From assembly GCA_029243595.1 (NCBI GenBank), contig JAQWRQ010000026.1:1-53164 (forward strand): a DNA stretch of 53,164 nucleotides. Direction: 5' to 3'. This stretch comes from Gammaproteobacteria bacterium. Its GTDB lineage: Bacteria; Pseudomonadota; Gammaproteobacteria; PS1; Pseudothioglobaceae. A model generated the notes under the pieces. That model saw nothing but the letters and a program-made list of their open reading frames with translations, did not search any database and was not told where the DNA came from. This document shows, piece after piece, positions 16,597 to 25,077 of this stretch (position 1 is the stretch's first letter; each line of letters begins with the position of its first letter). Both the position numbers and the translations under genes were made by a program.

Positions 16597-17763
16597 ATGA
16601 AAAAAATTCTTACTCAAATCTCTTTAATTTTAACACTGTCTATCGCCTCTATCGCACAGGCAGAGATCATTAAAAGTATTGATATACTTGGCCTAAGTGC
16701 TATTTCTAGAGGTACAGTTTTGAGCTATTTACCTGTTGAAGTAGGTGATGATTATAGTAAAAAAACCTCAACACAGATTATTCGTGCACTTTATAAAACG
16801 CATTTTTTCAAAGACATCGAGGTCTCACAATCAGATCAAGTATTAGAAATAAAGCTTCAAGAGAATCCGCATATTAAATATGTTGAGCTGTTAAATTACT
16901 CAGACAAGGTGATTGAAGAAGAGTCTATTAAGCAAGTGCTAAAAAGCATGGATTTATCCCAAGGTAAAATTTTTAACAAAAGACAATTGGATAAGCTTAT
17001 TTCGCAAATAGAGGCGTCTTACATCTCTAAGGGTTATTACGGTATCAAAATTACCAAGACCATTGAAATTGATGATCAAAATAGAGTTGGTATAGAGCTT
17101 GATATTAATGAAGGCGAGGTTGCACGTATTAGCACAATGAAAATCAGTGGCAACCAAGTGCATGACGAAGATGACTTATTAGATTTGTTCGAGATTGGTG
17201 AGGCTGATTTTTTCCCACTAAACTACTTCACTGAAAAAGACCATTACTCAAAAGTGGCTCTCGATGCTGGTGTTGAGGCAATGAAATCACTCTACATTAA
17301 CTCAGGTTATCTTGATTTTAAAATTGGTCAAATTAAAACAGACTTGTCTGATGATAAGCAAAGTATTGATATTGACATTCAAGTTAACGAGGGCTCGCAG
17401 TATAAAATTGGCAGCATCAAGTTTAGTGGTGACCTACTCAACCAATCGATTGATGATCTTAACGGTTTATTAACAATTGGCAAGAGTGATGTATTTAAGC
17501 GAAAAAAAGTAATTGAAAGTATTCAAGCGGTTACTGATTTATTTGCAGATCAAGGTTATGCTTTTGCCAAGGTTGATCCAATCACCAAAGAAGATACTAA
17601 AGCGCATGTAATTGATTTAGATATCAATATCGCTTTAAACAAAAAGGTTTATATTAATCGCATCACTATTGTTGGTAACACGCGTACTCAAGATGAAGTT
17701 ATTCGTCGTGAAATTGGTATTAACGAAGGCGGTCTATATTCAAATACCGAGTTAGACGAATAG
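16597..17763 (+). CDS. bamA: BamA N-terminal fragment: signal peptide and POTRA1 to part of POTRA5
   Basis: If read literally this part gives 388 aa: an export signal ending in AQA at about 20-22, POTRA1-4, and the first half of POTRA5 (VYINRITIVGNTRTQDEV). It would be secreted to the periplasm but lack the entire barrel. The start ATG lies 10 bp past rseP. Confidence 0.75.
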   Translation: MKKILTQISLILTLSIASIAQAEIIKSIDILGLSAISRGTVLSYLPVEVGDDYSKKTSTQIIRALYKTHFFKDIEVSQSDQVLEIKLQENPHIKYVELLNYSDKVIEEESIKQVLKSMDLSQGKIFNKRQLDKLISQIEASYISKGYYGIKITKTIEIDDQNRVGIELDINEGEVARISTMKISGNQVHDEDDLLDLFEIGEADFFPLNYFTEKDHYSKVALDAGVEAMKSLYINSGYLDFKIGQIKTDLSDDKQSIDIDIQVNEGSQYKIGSIKFSGDLLNQSIDDLNGLLTIGKSDVFKRKKVIESIQAVTDLFADQGYAFAKVDPITKEDTKAHVIDLDINIALNKKVYINRITIVGNTRTQDEVIRREIGINEGGLYSNTELDE

Positions 17764-18885
17764 GTTAAAAAGATTAAACGACTAGGCTTCTTCTCTGATG
17801 TACAAATGGAAGTGACAAAACTCAAAGAATTTGACGATAAAATTAATTTACACTTTAGTGTTGAAGAAACTAAAACCGGTACTTTTTCAATTGGTTTATC
17901 TCACTCCAACAGCTCAGGTGCTGCCTTCAACATGGGTATTAAAGAAAATAACTTCTTAGGTACAGGTAACACGCTTAACGCCGCTTTATCAAACTCTGAA
18001 GCGGTACAAGAAATGAATTTTTATTTCTCCGACCCATACTTCACTGAAGACAAACATAGTATTAGTTATGGTTTTTTCACCAAATCAATTGATGGTGCAA
18101 GCCTTGACGTTTCTTCTTATAAAATTGACGAAAATGGCTTTAGCCTGGGTTACGGCATACCTTTAACCGAAGACACACGTATCAGTGCTGATGTTCGCGC
18201 CTCTAGTCGTACTGTTACTTGTGGTACAACCTTTGCAGGTGCAGACTATGAAGCGACTCAATGTGCTAGTGGTGACAAGACAGAAGTTAAAACCAATGTT
18301 CGCTGGTCTAACAACACATTAAACAACTTTAACCATCCAACTGACGGACAAAAGAACAGCTTAAGTTTAGACTTGACCTTGCCAATCGCAGATTTCCGTT
18401 ACTATAAGCTCGACGCTTCTCATAAAAGCTACCGACCAATTGGTAATGACGTAACTTGGAAGGTTAACGGCAGTTTGGGTTTAGCACAGGGTTATGGCGG
18501 CAAAGACTTACCTTTCTTTAAGCGCTACTACGGTGGTGGTTCGTCATCTGTGCGTGGATTTGACTTTAACTCACTAGGTGCGACTTATAGTGATGGAAAA
18601 GCCAAAGGTGGTGAATTATCACTATTAGCAGGTACTTCACTTATTTCACCAATGAAATTTATTAATGATAGTAAGAATATGCGCATGAGTGCATTTATTG
18701 ATACGGGATCCGTTGAAGAAAAAGCATCGAGCTTTAATGTTGATAACATACGCATGTCAACTGGTGTGGCATTCTCATGGTTAACACCTGTTGGCCCGTT
18801 AGGTATTTATGCCGCCACACCTTTAATCAAAAAATCAGCAGACAAAACAAAAACAGTTGAATTTACATTAGGTACAAGCTTTTAA
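17764..18885 (+). CDS. bamA: BamA C-terminal fragment: rest of POTRA5 and beta barrel
   Basis: Open in the same frame directly after the TAG. The first ATG is at 17806, giving 359 aa with the end of POTRA5 and the whole barrel, including the conserved VRGF motif (GGGSSSVRGFDFN) of loop 6 and a C-terminal FTLGTSF ending with the terminal Phe expected of outer-membrane proteins. Read alone it would have no export signal and could not work. Confidence 0.75.
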   Translation, partial: VKKIKRLGFFSDVQMEVTKLKEFDDKINLHFSVEETKTGTFSIGLSHSNSSGAAFNMGIKENNFLGTGNTLNAALSNSEAVQEMNFYFSDPYFTEDKHSISYGFFTKSIDGASLDVSSYKIDENGFSLGYGIPLTEDTRISADVRASSRTVTCGTTFAGADYEATQCASGDKTEVKTNVRWSNNTLNNFNHPTDGQKNSLSLDLTLPIADFRYYKLDASHKSYRPIGNDVTWKVNGSLGLAQGYGGKDLPFFKRYYGGGSSSVRGFDFNSLGATYSDGKAKGGELSLLAGTSLISPMKFINDSKNMRMSAFIDTGSVEEKASSFNVDNIRMSTGVAFSWLTPVGPLGIYAATPLIKKSADKTKTVEFTLGTSF

Positions 18886-18892
18886 TATATAG

Positions 18893-19390
18893 ATGACGAT
18901 AAAAACTATTGCTCTTGTATTGTTAACGTTTAGCGCTACTTTACAAGCAGAGTCTCCGAAAATTGGCTATATTAATATTGATCATGTGGTCAGTAGTTCG
19001 CCACAATTTATCCAAGCTAATCAATCAGTTGTTAAAGAGTTTAAACCTCAAGAAGAACAGTTGTTGTTGCTTAGCCAAAAAATACAATTGCTAGCAGATG
19101 ACTTTAATAAAAATAGTAAGGCACTTACACAGTCTGAGCGAAAGTCTGAGATTAAAAAAATCGCCAATTTAGAGCGCCAACTTAAACAGCAGGCATCATC
19201 ACTAAAAAACCAATTAAAGCTTAAGAACGAATTAGAATTAGGAAAAATCCAAGATTTAATCAATGAAGTCATTAAAGAGACTGCCGAATCACAAGGGTTT
19301 GATTTAATCCTCTATCAAGAAGTTGCTTTTGCAAGTAAGAAAGTGAATATCACACCAATTATCAAACAAAAACTCAGACAACGATTTTAA
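18893..19390 (+). CDS. skp: periplasmic chaperone Skp/OmpH
   Basis: Holds unfolded outer-membrane proteins in the periplasm and hands them to the Bam complex. The 165-aa product has a signal peptide (ending about LQAE at 18-21), the IGYINIDHVVSSSP start of the mature domain, and a long charged coiled-coil segment (about 50-120) that forms the tentacles, as in the Skp trimer. It starts 7 bp after bamA and ends 2 bp before lpxD, the usual order. Confidence 0.93.
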   Translation: MTIKTIALVLLTFSATLQAESPKIGYINIDHVVSSSPQFIQANQSVVKEFKPQEEQLLLLSQKIQLLADDFNKNSKALTQSERKSEIKKIANLERQLKQQASSLKNQLKLKNELELGKIQDLINEVIKETAESQGFDLILYQEVAFASKKVNITPIIKQKLRQRF

Positions 19391-19392
19391 TT

Positions 19393-20391
19393 ATGCATAC
19401 ACTTGGGGAACTTGCTAAAATTATTGATGCTAAGCTTGTTGGTGACGAGTCAATTAACATTGCAGGAGCCGCCTCTCTTGGCTTGGCAAGCAGTGACCAG
19501 TTAAGCTATATCGTTAGCGTAAAACACAAACAAAATCTACTTACCTCGAAAGCAGGTGTGGTTATCCTTAATGAAGATTTGTTAAACGATTGCCCTACCA
19601 ATGCTTTAGTAGTTAATGATGATGTATATCTGGCTTTTGCTAAAATTTCACATTATTTTAAAAAACAAACCACTCTCTCTGATGGTGTTCATTCTAGCGC
19701 CATTGTTAACAATGCGAAAATTGGTAGTAATTGCAATATTGGCCAAAACGTTATCATTGGCAGTAACTGCACCGTTAGTCATAACGTCATTATTGAAGAT
19801 GATGTCGTTATTGGTGATAATGCCTATTTACACCCTAATGTTACGATTTTACAAGGCTGCTCAATAGGTGATAACGTGGTGATTTCATCGGGCGCTGTGA
19901 TTGGTTCAGAAGGCTTTGGCAACGCAAGAGATAAACAGGGTTGTTGGCATACGATTGCACATTTGGGCAATGTTGTTATTGGTGATAATGTGACGGTTGG
20001 TGCAAACACAACTATTGACAGAGGGACACTGGAAGATACTCAAGTACATAATGGTGTGAGACTTGATAATTTGATACATATTGCTCACAATGTTACTATT
20101 GGTCAAGACACTGCGATTGCTGCTAATACCGGTATTGCCGGCAGTACGGTACTTGGTAAGCGCTGTATGATTGGTGGCATGGTCGGCATTGTGGGGCATT
20201 TAAATATCTGTGACGATGTGATTGTAAACGCCAAAAGCACGGTTGATAAAGACATTAAAACACCAGGAATGTACACAGGCATCATGCCACTCATGCCTCA
20301 CAAACAATGGCAGAATGTTGGTTTATGGCTAGTAAAACTTGATAAAATCATCAAATACTTAAATATTAAACTCAAAAATTTAAAGGATTAA
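19393..20391 (+). CDS. lpxD: UDP-3-O-acylglucosamine N-acyltransferase LpxD
   Basis: Third enzyme of lipid A synthesis; adds a hydroxyacyl chain from ACP to the 2-amino group of UDP-3-O-acyl-glucosamine. The 332-aa product has a short N-terminal uridine-binding domain (about 1-100) and then a left-handed beta helix of hexapeptide repeats (about 105-300, pattern [LIV]-G-x4), with the catalytic histidine in HIAHNVTIG. Length is near E. coli LpxD (341 aa). It lies between skp and fabZ in the standard lipid A cluster. Confidence 0.96.
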   Translation: MHTLGELAKIIDAKLVGDESINIAGAASLGLASSDQLSYIVSVKHKQNLLTSKAGVVILNEDLLNDCPTNALVVNDDVYLAFAKISHYFKKQTTLSDGVHSSAIVNNAKIGSNCNIGQNVIIGSNCTVSHNVIIEDDVVIGDNAYLHPNVTILQGCSIGDNVVISSGAVIGSEGFGNARDKQGCWHTIAHLGNVVIGDNVTVGANTTIDRGTLEDTQVHNGVRLDNLIHIAHNVTIGQDTAIAANTGIAGSTVLGKRCMIGGMVGIVGHLNICDDVIVNAKSTVDKDIKTPGMYTGIMPLMPHKQWQNVGLWLVKLDKIIKYLNIKLKNLKD

Positions 20392-20396
20392 TCGTT

Positions 20397-20840
20397 ATGG
20401 AAATGAACATTCAAGATGTAAAAAATTACCTACCCCATCGCTACCCTTTTTTGCTGATTGATCGAGTTTTGGAAATTGAAATTGGCAAATCATTAGTTGC
20501 CATTAAAAACGTAACTTTTAATGAGCCGCAATTTACTGGCCACTTCCCCGATCAACCAATCATGCCTGGCGTTATGATTGTAGAGGCTTTAGCTCAAGCC
20601 ACTGGTATTTTGGCGTTTAAATCCGAAGTAGGAAAGCCGATTGATGGGCAAATTTATATGTTGGTTGGTATCGACAAAGTGCGTTTTAAACGCGTGGTTG
20701 AACCAGGCGATCAAATACGTTTAGAAGTTGAAGTAATGACGGTTAAACGTGGCATCTGGAAGTTTAAATGCAGAGCTTTAGTCGACGAGAACGTCGTGAC
20801 AACCGCTGAACTTATGTGTACACAAAAAGCAGCGGATTAA
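20397..20840 (+). CDS. fabZ: 3-hydroxyacyl-ACP dehydratase FabZ
   Basis: Dehydrates 3-hydroxyacyl-ACP in fatty acid elongation, competing with LpxA and LpxD for the hydroxyacyl pool. The 147-aa hot-dog-fold protein has the catalytic His in [12 protein letters not shown] and the catalytic Glu in [11 protein letters not shown], with the [12 protein letters not shown] loop between them. An ATG two codons downstream is a possible alternative start. The gene follows lpxD by 5 bp and precedes lpxA by 28 bp. Confidence 0.97.
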   Translation: MEMNIQDVKNYLPHRYPFLLIDRVLEIEIGKSLVAIKNVTFNEPQFTGHFPDQPIMPGVMIVEALAQATGILAFKSEVGKPIDGQIYMLVGIDKVRFKRVVEPGDQIRLEVEVMTVKRGIWKFKCRALVDENVVTTAELMCTQKAAD

Positions 20841-20868
20841 TTAAAAATAAATTCTTGAGGAGAATACC

Positions 20869-21666
20869 ATGGCAATTGACCCTAGTGCAGTTATCGACCC
20901 TAGCGCAAAAGTTCATAAAAACGCTGAGATATGCGCCTACGCCGTTATTGGTGCTAATGTCGAAATTGGTTCTGGCACCATTGTAGAGTCTCATGCAGTT
21001 ATACAAGGCCCTACTAAAATTGGTAAAAATAACCATATTTATTCATTTGCCTCTATTGGTGGCGACCCGCAAGATATCACTTATGAAGAAGGTCAAGAAT
21101 CTAATTTAGTCATCGGTGATGACAACCTAATCCGTGAATTTTGCACCATTAACCGCGGCACAGAAAAAGAAAAATCACTCACTCGAGTTGGCTCCAACAA
21201 CATGCTGATGGCTTATGTGCATATCGCTCATGACTGTGAGGTTGGTGATCACACCATTATGTCTAACAATGCTTCATTGGCAGGTCATGTCAAAATACAT
21301 GATTGGGCAATCTTGGGTGGCTTTACCTTGGTAAAACAATTCTGCATGATTGGCATGCATACTTACATCGGTATGGGTTGTCAGGTAAATAAGGATATTC
21401 CAGCTTATATGGTGGCTTCAGGTACACAAACACGTGTCAGAAGTATTAATGCTGAAGGCATGAAACGTCGTGGTTTTTCATCAAGTGCAGTCGCCTCTAT
21501 CAAACGCGCCTTTAAAGTGGTATATCGCGAATCTCAAGGTCGACTATTAGACCACGCCCTGCAAGATTTGGAAAAATCTGAAGCTGATAGCCCTGAAGTA
21601 ATGCAATTTGTAAAATGTATTCGTAGCTCAAAAGTCGGCATTATGCGTGGCCCGATTGAGGAATAA
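20869..21666 (+). CDS. lpxA: acyl-ACP:UDP-N-acetylglucosamine O-acyltransferase LpxA
   Basis: First enzyme of lipid A synthesis; transfers a 3-hydroxyacyl chain from ACP to the 3-OH of UDP-GlcNAc. The 265-aa product is a left-handed beta helix (about 5-190) with the catalytic histidine in YVHIAHDCEVGD and the conserved GGDPQDITY and INRGT motifs, followed by a helical C-terminal domain. It has one of the stronger ribosome sites of this run, GAGGAGA, 7-8 bases before the ATG. lpxB, which often follows, is replaced here by murJ. Confidence 0.96.
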   Translation: MAIDPSAVIDPSAKVHKNAEICAYAVIGANVEIGSGTIVESHAVIQGPTKIGKNNHIYSFASIGGDPQDITYEEGQESNLVIGDDNLIREFCTINRGTEKEKSLTRVGSNNMLMAYVHIAHDCEVGDHTIMSNNASLAGHVKIHDWAILGGFTLVKQFCMIGMHTYIGMGCQVNKDIPAYMVASGTQTRVRSINAEGMKRRGFSSSAVASIKRAFKVVYRESQGRLLDHALQDLEKSEADSPEVMQFVKCIRSSKVGIMRGPIEE

Positions 21667-21683
21667 AACCGACTTAACACTTT

Positions 21684-23213
21684 ATGGATAAGTCCTTTTT
21701 AAAGTCAAGCAGCATTGTCACTGCTATGACTTTTTTATCTCGCATTTTAGGCCTGGTTCGTGATTATTTTATTGCTCGATATTTTGGTGCTAACGGGTTT
21801 ACCGATGCTTTTTTAGTCGCCTTTAGAATCCCTAATTTCCTCAGACGTCTTTTTGGTGAGGGTGCTTTTTCCCAGGCTTTTGTGCCTATTCTGGCTGAGA
21901 CTAAAGCCAACCACAATGAAGCAGAAGTTCAAAATTTCATTAACCATATTGGTACAAAATTTCTAACTATTTTAGTCATCATTACTGTAATTGCGGTGGT
22001 GGCAGCGCCTTTGATTATCCTTATGTTTGCCTGGGGTTTTTACTTTGATACTGACCCTACTAAATTTGACTTAGCATCCAGTATGCTTCAAATCACCTTC
22101 CCCTACTTATTGTTAATTTCTTTAACGGCTTTTGCAGGTAGTATTCTCAATACTTATGACAAGTTTGCTGTGCCGGCTTTCACCCCGGTTTTGCTTAATA
22201 TCTCTATGATTTTAAGCGCGGTATATTTATCCCAATATCTAGAAACACCTATTATGGCTCTAGCTTGGGGTGTGTTGATTGGTGGTATCGTGCAATTATT
22301 ATTTCAAATCCCATTCTTAATAAAAATTAAAAAATTACCGCGCTTGGCACGTGGCGACCACCCTAGTGTTAAAACCTTAAAAAAGCGTATGCTGCCTGCC
22401 CTTTTCGGCGTTTCTGTCTCACAAATTAACTTGCTAATTGACACCATGATTGCCACTGTTTTGGTTAGTGGTAGCGTGTCTTGGTTGTATTACTCTGATC
22501 GTCTACTAGAATTACCTTTGGCACTTATTGGTATTGCCTTAGCGACTGTCGCTTTGGCGAAACTGAGTAAACACCATGCCAACAAGGACGAGCAAAAATT
22601 CACTCGTACAGTTGACTATGCACTTAAGGTTGGCTTACTACTCGGCGCACCAGCCTGTGCTGGATTGCTGCTGCTAGCTGAGCCGTTGATCATCACCCTA
22701 TTTCAATACGAAGAATTTGATGCATTTGCAGCACATATGTCGGCTCTAAGTTTAACTGCTTACGGATCAGGGCTTATGGCTTTTATTGTGGTTAAAATTT
22801 TAGCGCCAGTATTTCTTTCTCGTGGCGACACTAAAACCCCGGTTAAGGTCGGTGTGATTGCCATGGTGTCAAATGTATTTTTAAACATTATTTTTGCTTA
22901 CTATTATGCGCATGTTGGGCTGGCAATTGCCACTTCAATCTCTGCTGTGATTAATGCGTCTTTGCTTTACTATTATTTAAACAAGCAATCTATTTATCAA
23001 TTTTCTAATGGTTTAATCAAACTATTTTTAAAAGTGTTGTTGGCAAGCTCTATAATGGTCGTTTTTATTTTAAATTTTTCTAACGACATTAATTTTTACT
23101 TAGAAAATGGCGTTTGGCAACGCATCACTTCTGTTGCAATCACAATTATTGCTTCAGCAGCTTTGTACTTTGCTTGCTTGCGTTTATTAGGCATCAGGAT
23201 AAAACAACTATGA
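21684..23213 (+). CDS. murJ: lipid II flippase MurJ
   Basis: Multi-pass inner-membrane protein that moves lipid II across the membrane for peptidoglycan synthesis. The 509-aa product starts with [20 protein letters not shown] and has the conserved [19 protein letters not shown] of TM2 and about 14 hydrophobic segments, consistent with the MOP/MATE-like fold. Length equals E. coli MurJ (511 aa). Its TGA stop overlaps the yggX start as ATGA. Confidence 0.96.
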   Translation: MDKSFLKSSSIVTAMTFLSRILGLVRDYFIARYFGANGFTDAFLVAFRIPNFLRRLFGEGAFSQAFVPILAETKANHNEAEVQNFINHIGTKFLTILVIITVIAVVAAPLIILMFAWGFYFDTDPTKFDLASSMLQITFPYLLLISLTAFAGSILNTYDKFAVPAFTPVLLNISMILSAVYLSQYLETPIMALAWGVLIGGIVQLLFQIPFLIKIKKLPRLARGDHPSVKTLKKRMLPALFGVSVSQINLLIDTMIATVLVSGSVSWLYYSDRLLELPLALIGIALATVALAKLSKHHANKDEQKFTRTVDYALKVGLLLGAPACAGLLLLAEPLIITLFQYEEFDAFAAHMSALSLTAYGSGLMAFIVVKILAPVFLSRGDTKTPVKVGVIAMVSNVFLNIIFAYYYAHVGLAIATSISAVINASLLYYYLNKQSIYQFSNGLIKLFLKVLLASSIMVVFILNFSNDINFYLENGVWQRITSVAITIIASAALYFACLRLLGIRIKQL

Positions 23214-23479
23214 ATACCGTACAATGTGTGAAATTAAACCAAGAACTCGAAGCTCTAGATAGAGCGCCCTACCCTGGCGAGCTAGGAAAAAGAATTTTAG
23301 CTGGCGTCTCTAAGCAAGGCTGGCAATTATGGCTAGATCATCAAACCATGTTGATTAATGAGAACAACCTTAATATGCTTGATGAAAAAGCACAAAGTTA
23401 TCTAAAAGAACAGATGGAAAAATTCTTCTTCTCTGAAGATGGCGCTGATGATATTCAAGGCTATACTCCTGGTAATTAA
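23210..23479 (+). CDS. yggX: Fe(II)-trafficking / oxidative protection protein YggX
   Basis: An 89-aa small cytosolic protein that in enterobacteria protects Fe-S clusters from oxidants and influences labile iron. The family signatures are present: YPGELGKRI at about 19-27, [19 protein letters not shown], and the ending IQGYTPGN. I use the ATG at 23210, which overlaps the murJ stop by 4 bp; a longer upstream reading inside murJ adds 32 unconserved residues. It usually follows mutY; here it sits between murJ and gmk. Confidence 0.94.
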   Translation: MNTVQCVKLNQELEALDRAPYPGELGKRILAGVSKQGWQLWLDHQTMLINENNLNMLDEKAQSYLKEQMEKFFFSEDGADDIQGYTPGN

Positions 23480-23482
23480 CCC

Positions 23483-24088
23483 ATGGCTAATCTATTTATT
23501 GTTGCAGCCCCTTCTGGTTGTGGAAAAACATCTTTAGTTAAAGCGCTAATTAAGCAAGTCGATAACTTATGTGTGTCAGTGTCTCATACAACACGCGCTG
23601 CTCGCCCAGGCGAAGAGCACGGTAAAAACTATTTTTTTGTTTCTAAAGAAGCTTTTGATGAAATCAGCAGTAATGATGGTTTTATTGAGTCTGCTCAAGT
23701 ATTTGATAACCACTATGGTAGCGCTAAACAAACCGTTAAAGATTTATTAGCACAAGGTCAAGATGTAATCTTGGAGATCGACTGGCAAGGCGCAAGACAA
23801 GTCAAACAAAGCTTTACTGATGCGATTGGCATTTTTATCTTACCACCTTCAATTTCAGCCTTGCAAGAACGTCTAACCGACCGAGGTCAGGACGATCAAA
23901 GTATTATTGACAGAAGAATGCAAGATGCTGTTAGTGAAATGCAACATTTTGACGAGTTCGACTACCTAGTTGTCAATGATGATTTTAATGTCGCATTGAG
24001 TGATTTATCCGACATTGTTCATACTCAACGCCTGACACTCGAACAACAATCAAGCAAACATCACGATTTACTCAAACAGTTGATTTAA
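23483..24088 (+). CDS. gmk: guanylate kinase Gmk
   Basis: Phosphorylates GMP or dGMP to the diphosphate with ATP; essential for guanine nucleotide supply. The 201-aa product has the P-loop APSGCGKT (9-16), the GMP-binding SHTTRAARPGEEHGKNYFF segment, and the EIDWQGARQVK motif. The gene begins 3 bp after yggX. The rpoZ-spoT genes that follow gmk in E. coli are replaced by rpoH, whose promoter overlaps the last codons of gmk. Confidence 0.96.
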   Translation: MANLFIVAAPSGCGKTSLVKALIKQVDNLCVSVSHTTRAARPGEEHGKNYFFVSKEAFDEISSNDGFIESAQVFDNHYGSAKQTVKDLLAQGQDVILEIDWQGARQVKQSFTDAIGIFILPPSISALQERLTDRGQDDQSIIDRRMQDAVSEMQHFDEFDYLVVNDDFNVALSDLSDIVHTQRLTLEQQSSKHHDLLKQLI

Positions 24089-24107
24089 CAAGTAAATTGC
24101 GTATAAT
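24080..24107 (+). promoter_or_regulatory. putative sigma-70 promoter of rpoH
   Basis: TTGATT (24080-24085), a 16-bp spacer, and a perfect TATAAT (24102-24107), 40 bp before the rpoH ATG. The -35 element lies in the last codons of gmk. No sigma-32-type or sigma-E-type promoter is obvious. Confidence 0.65.
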
Positions 24108-24147
24108 ATCAGTCCTTACTAATATTAATCATTAGTTATAAATATAT

Positions 24148-24990
24148 ATGAGTCAAGACTTTGCCCTGCCTACTGTTAGAACCTCAAGTTCATTAGAGGT
24201 TCAAAAATATCCTCCGATCCTTACCCCGGAAGAGGAGCATGATTTAGCAATTGAACTTTACGAAAACCACGACCTTAGCGCCGCAAGAAAATTAGTTTTG
24301 TCACACATGCGTTTTGTGGCTTTTATTGCTCATGGTTACAAGGGCTACGGTTTAGAGCAGGCAGACCTCATCCAAGAAGGTACAATTGGCCTAATGAAGG
24401 CGGTAAAACGCTTTAATCCACACAAAAAAGTACGTCTCGCTTCTTTTGCAGTGTATTGGATCCGCGCTGAGATTCATGAGTTTATTTTCAAAAATTGGAA
24501 AATTGTTAAAGTGGCCACTACCAAGGCGCAACGCAAACTATTTTTTAAACTTAGAAAAGCCAAATCACATATCTATAACTCGTTAAACGAATCACAAGCT
24601 GATGAAATTGCGAATGATTTAGGTGTTCGTCGTCAAGATGTACTCGAGATGGAATCGCGCCTACAGTTTAATGACGTAACCTTCGACATCTCTGATGATG
24701 AAGATTCTTCTGCACCTGAGCACTATCTGACCGACAACAATACACAGACACCTGAGCAATTACTACTCAGTAACGACACTCATAAAAACCAGCAACAACA
24801 ACTTTACCAAGCGCTTTCATCGTTAGACGCAAGAAGTTTAGATATCTTACAATCTAGGTATTTAAGAGAAGAAAAAACAACTCTGCATACATTAGCAGAC
24901 AAGTATGGCGTTTCTGCTGAGCGAGTTCGTCAACTTGAAAACAAAGCCATGCAAAAGCTTAAAACTTCTTTAGAAGCACAGCCACTCTAA
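24148..24990 (+). CDS. rpoH: heat-shock sigma factor RpoH (sigma-32)
   Basis: Alternative sigma factor directing RNA polymerase to heat-shock genes. The 280-aa product has region 2 (about 50-125, with GLEQADLIQEGTIGLMKAVKRF and the core-binding/-10 contact stretch RLASFAVYWIRAEIHEFI), the RpoH-box QRKLFFKLRK (about 128-137) that separates this family from other sigma factors, and a region 4 helix-turn-helix near the C-terminus (KYGVSAERVRQLENKAMQKLK). Length matches E. coli (284 aa). Genes it would be expected to control include hscA-type chaperones elsewhere; no sigma-32 site was identified in the window. Monocistronic: own promoter and a hairpin terminator. Confidence 0.95.
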   Translation: MSQDFALPTVRTSSSLEVQKYPPILTPEEEHDLAIELYENHDLSAARKLVLSHMRFVAFIAHGYKGYGLEQADLIQEGTIGLMKAVKRFNPHKKVRLASFAVYWIRAEIHEFIFKNWKIVKVATTKAQRKLFFKLRKAKSHIYNSLNESQADEIANDLGVRRQDVLEMESRLQFNDVTFDISDDEDSSAPEHYLTDNNTQTPEQLLLSNDTHKNQQQQLYQALSSLDARSLDILQSRYLREEKTTLHTLADKYGVSAERVRQLENKAMQKLKTSLEAQPL

Positions 24991-25008
24991 ACATGTTGTC
25001 TATTGAGT

Positions 25009-25039
25009 AAAAAAGCCTCGTTTTAACGGGGCTTTTTTT
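25009..25039 (+). terminator. intrinsic terminator after rpoH
   Basis: Stem AAAAAGCCTCG with CGGGGCTTTTT (one G-T pair) around a 6-base loop TTTTAA at 25021-25026, followed by a run of T to 25039. It begins about 19 bp past the rpoH stop. Confidence 0.85.
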
Positions 25040-25077
25040 GGTATGATGTTTTGCAAAATATTCTTGGGTTGTAATTT

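Larger units (their letters stand above)
16597..18885 (+). pseudogene. bamA: bamA interrupted by one in-frame TAG
   Basis: BamA is the essential outer-membrane insertase: a signal peptide, five periplasmic POTRA domains and a 16-strand beta barrel. Here one frame runs from 16597 to 18885 (763 codons including the stop) but codon 389, at 17761-17763, is TAG. No base is gained or lost; the frame resumes at once with VKKIKRLGFF, the conserved helix of POTRA5. The two sides align end to end with normal BamA, and both are well conserved, so this is either a sequencing error or a very recent nonsense change. TAG ends other intact genes here (3257, 37454, 40181), so general recoding is unlikely. I mark it as interrupted rather than dead, since loss of BamA should be lethal. 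Confidence 0.85.

Noticed and set aside
17761-17763. TAG as pyrrolysine or genome-wide reassigned codon
   Set aside because: TAG ends intact genes elsewhere in the window and no pylT or pylS is present in the window. A local error or mutation is simpler.
23114-23209. Extended N-terminus of YggX inside murJ
   Set aside because: The additional Cys/His/Phe-rich residues are out-of-frame murJ sequence; the ATGA overlap start at 23210 fits the family.
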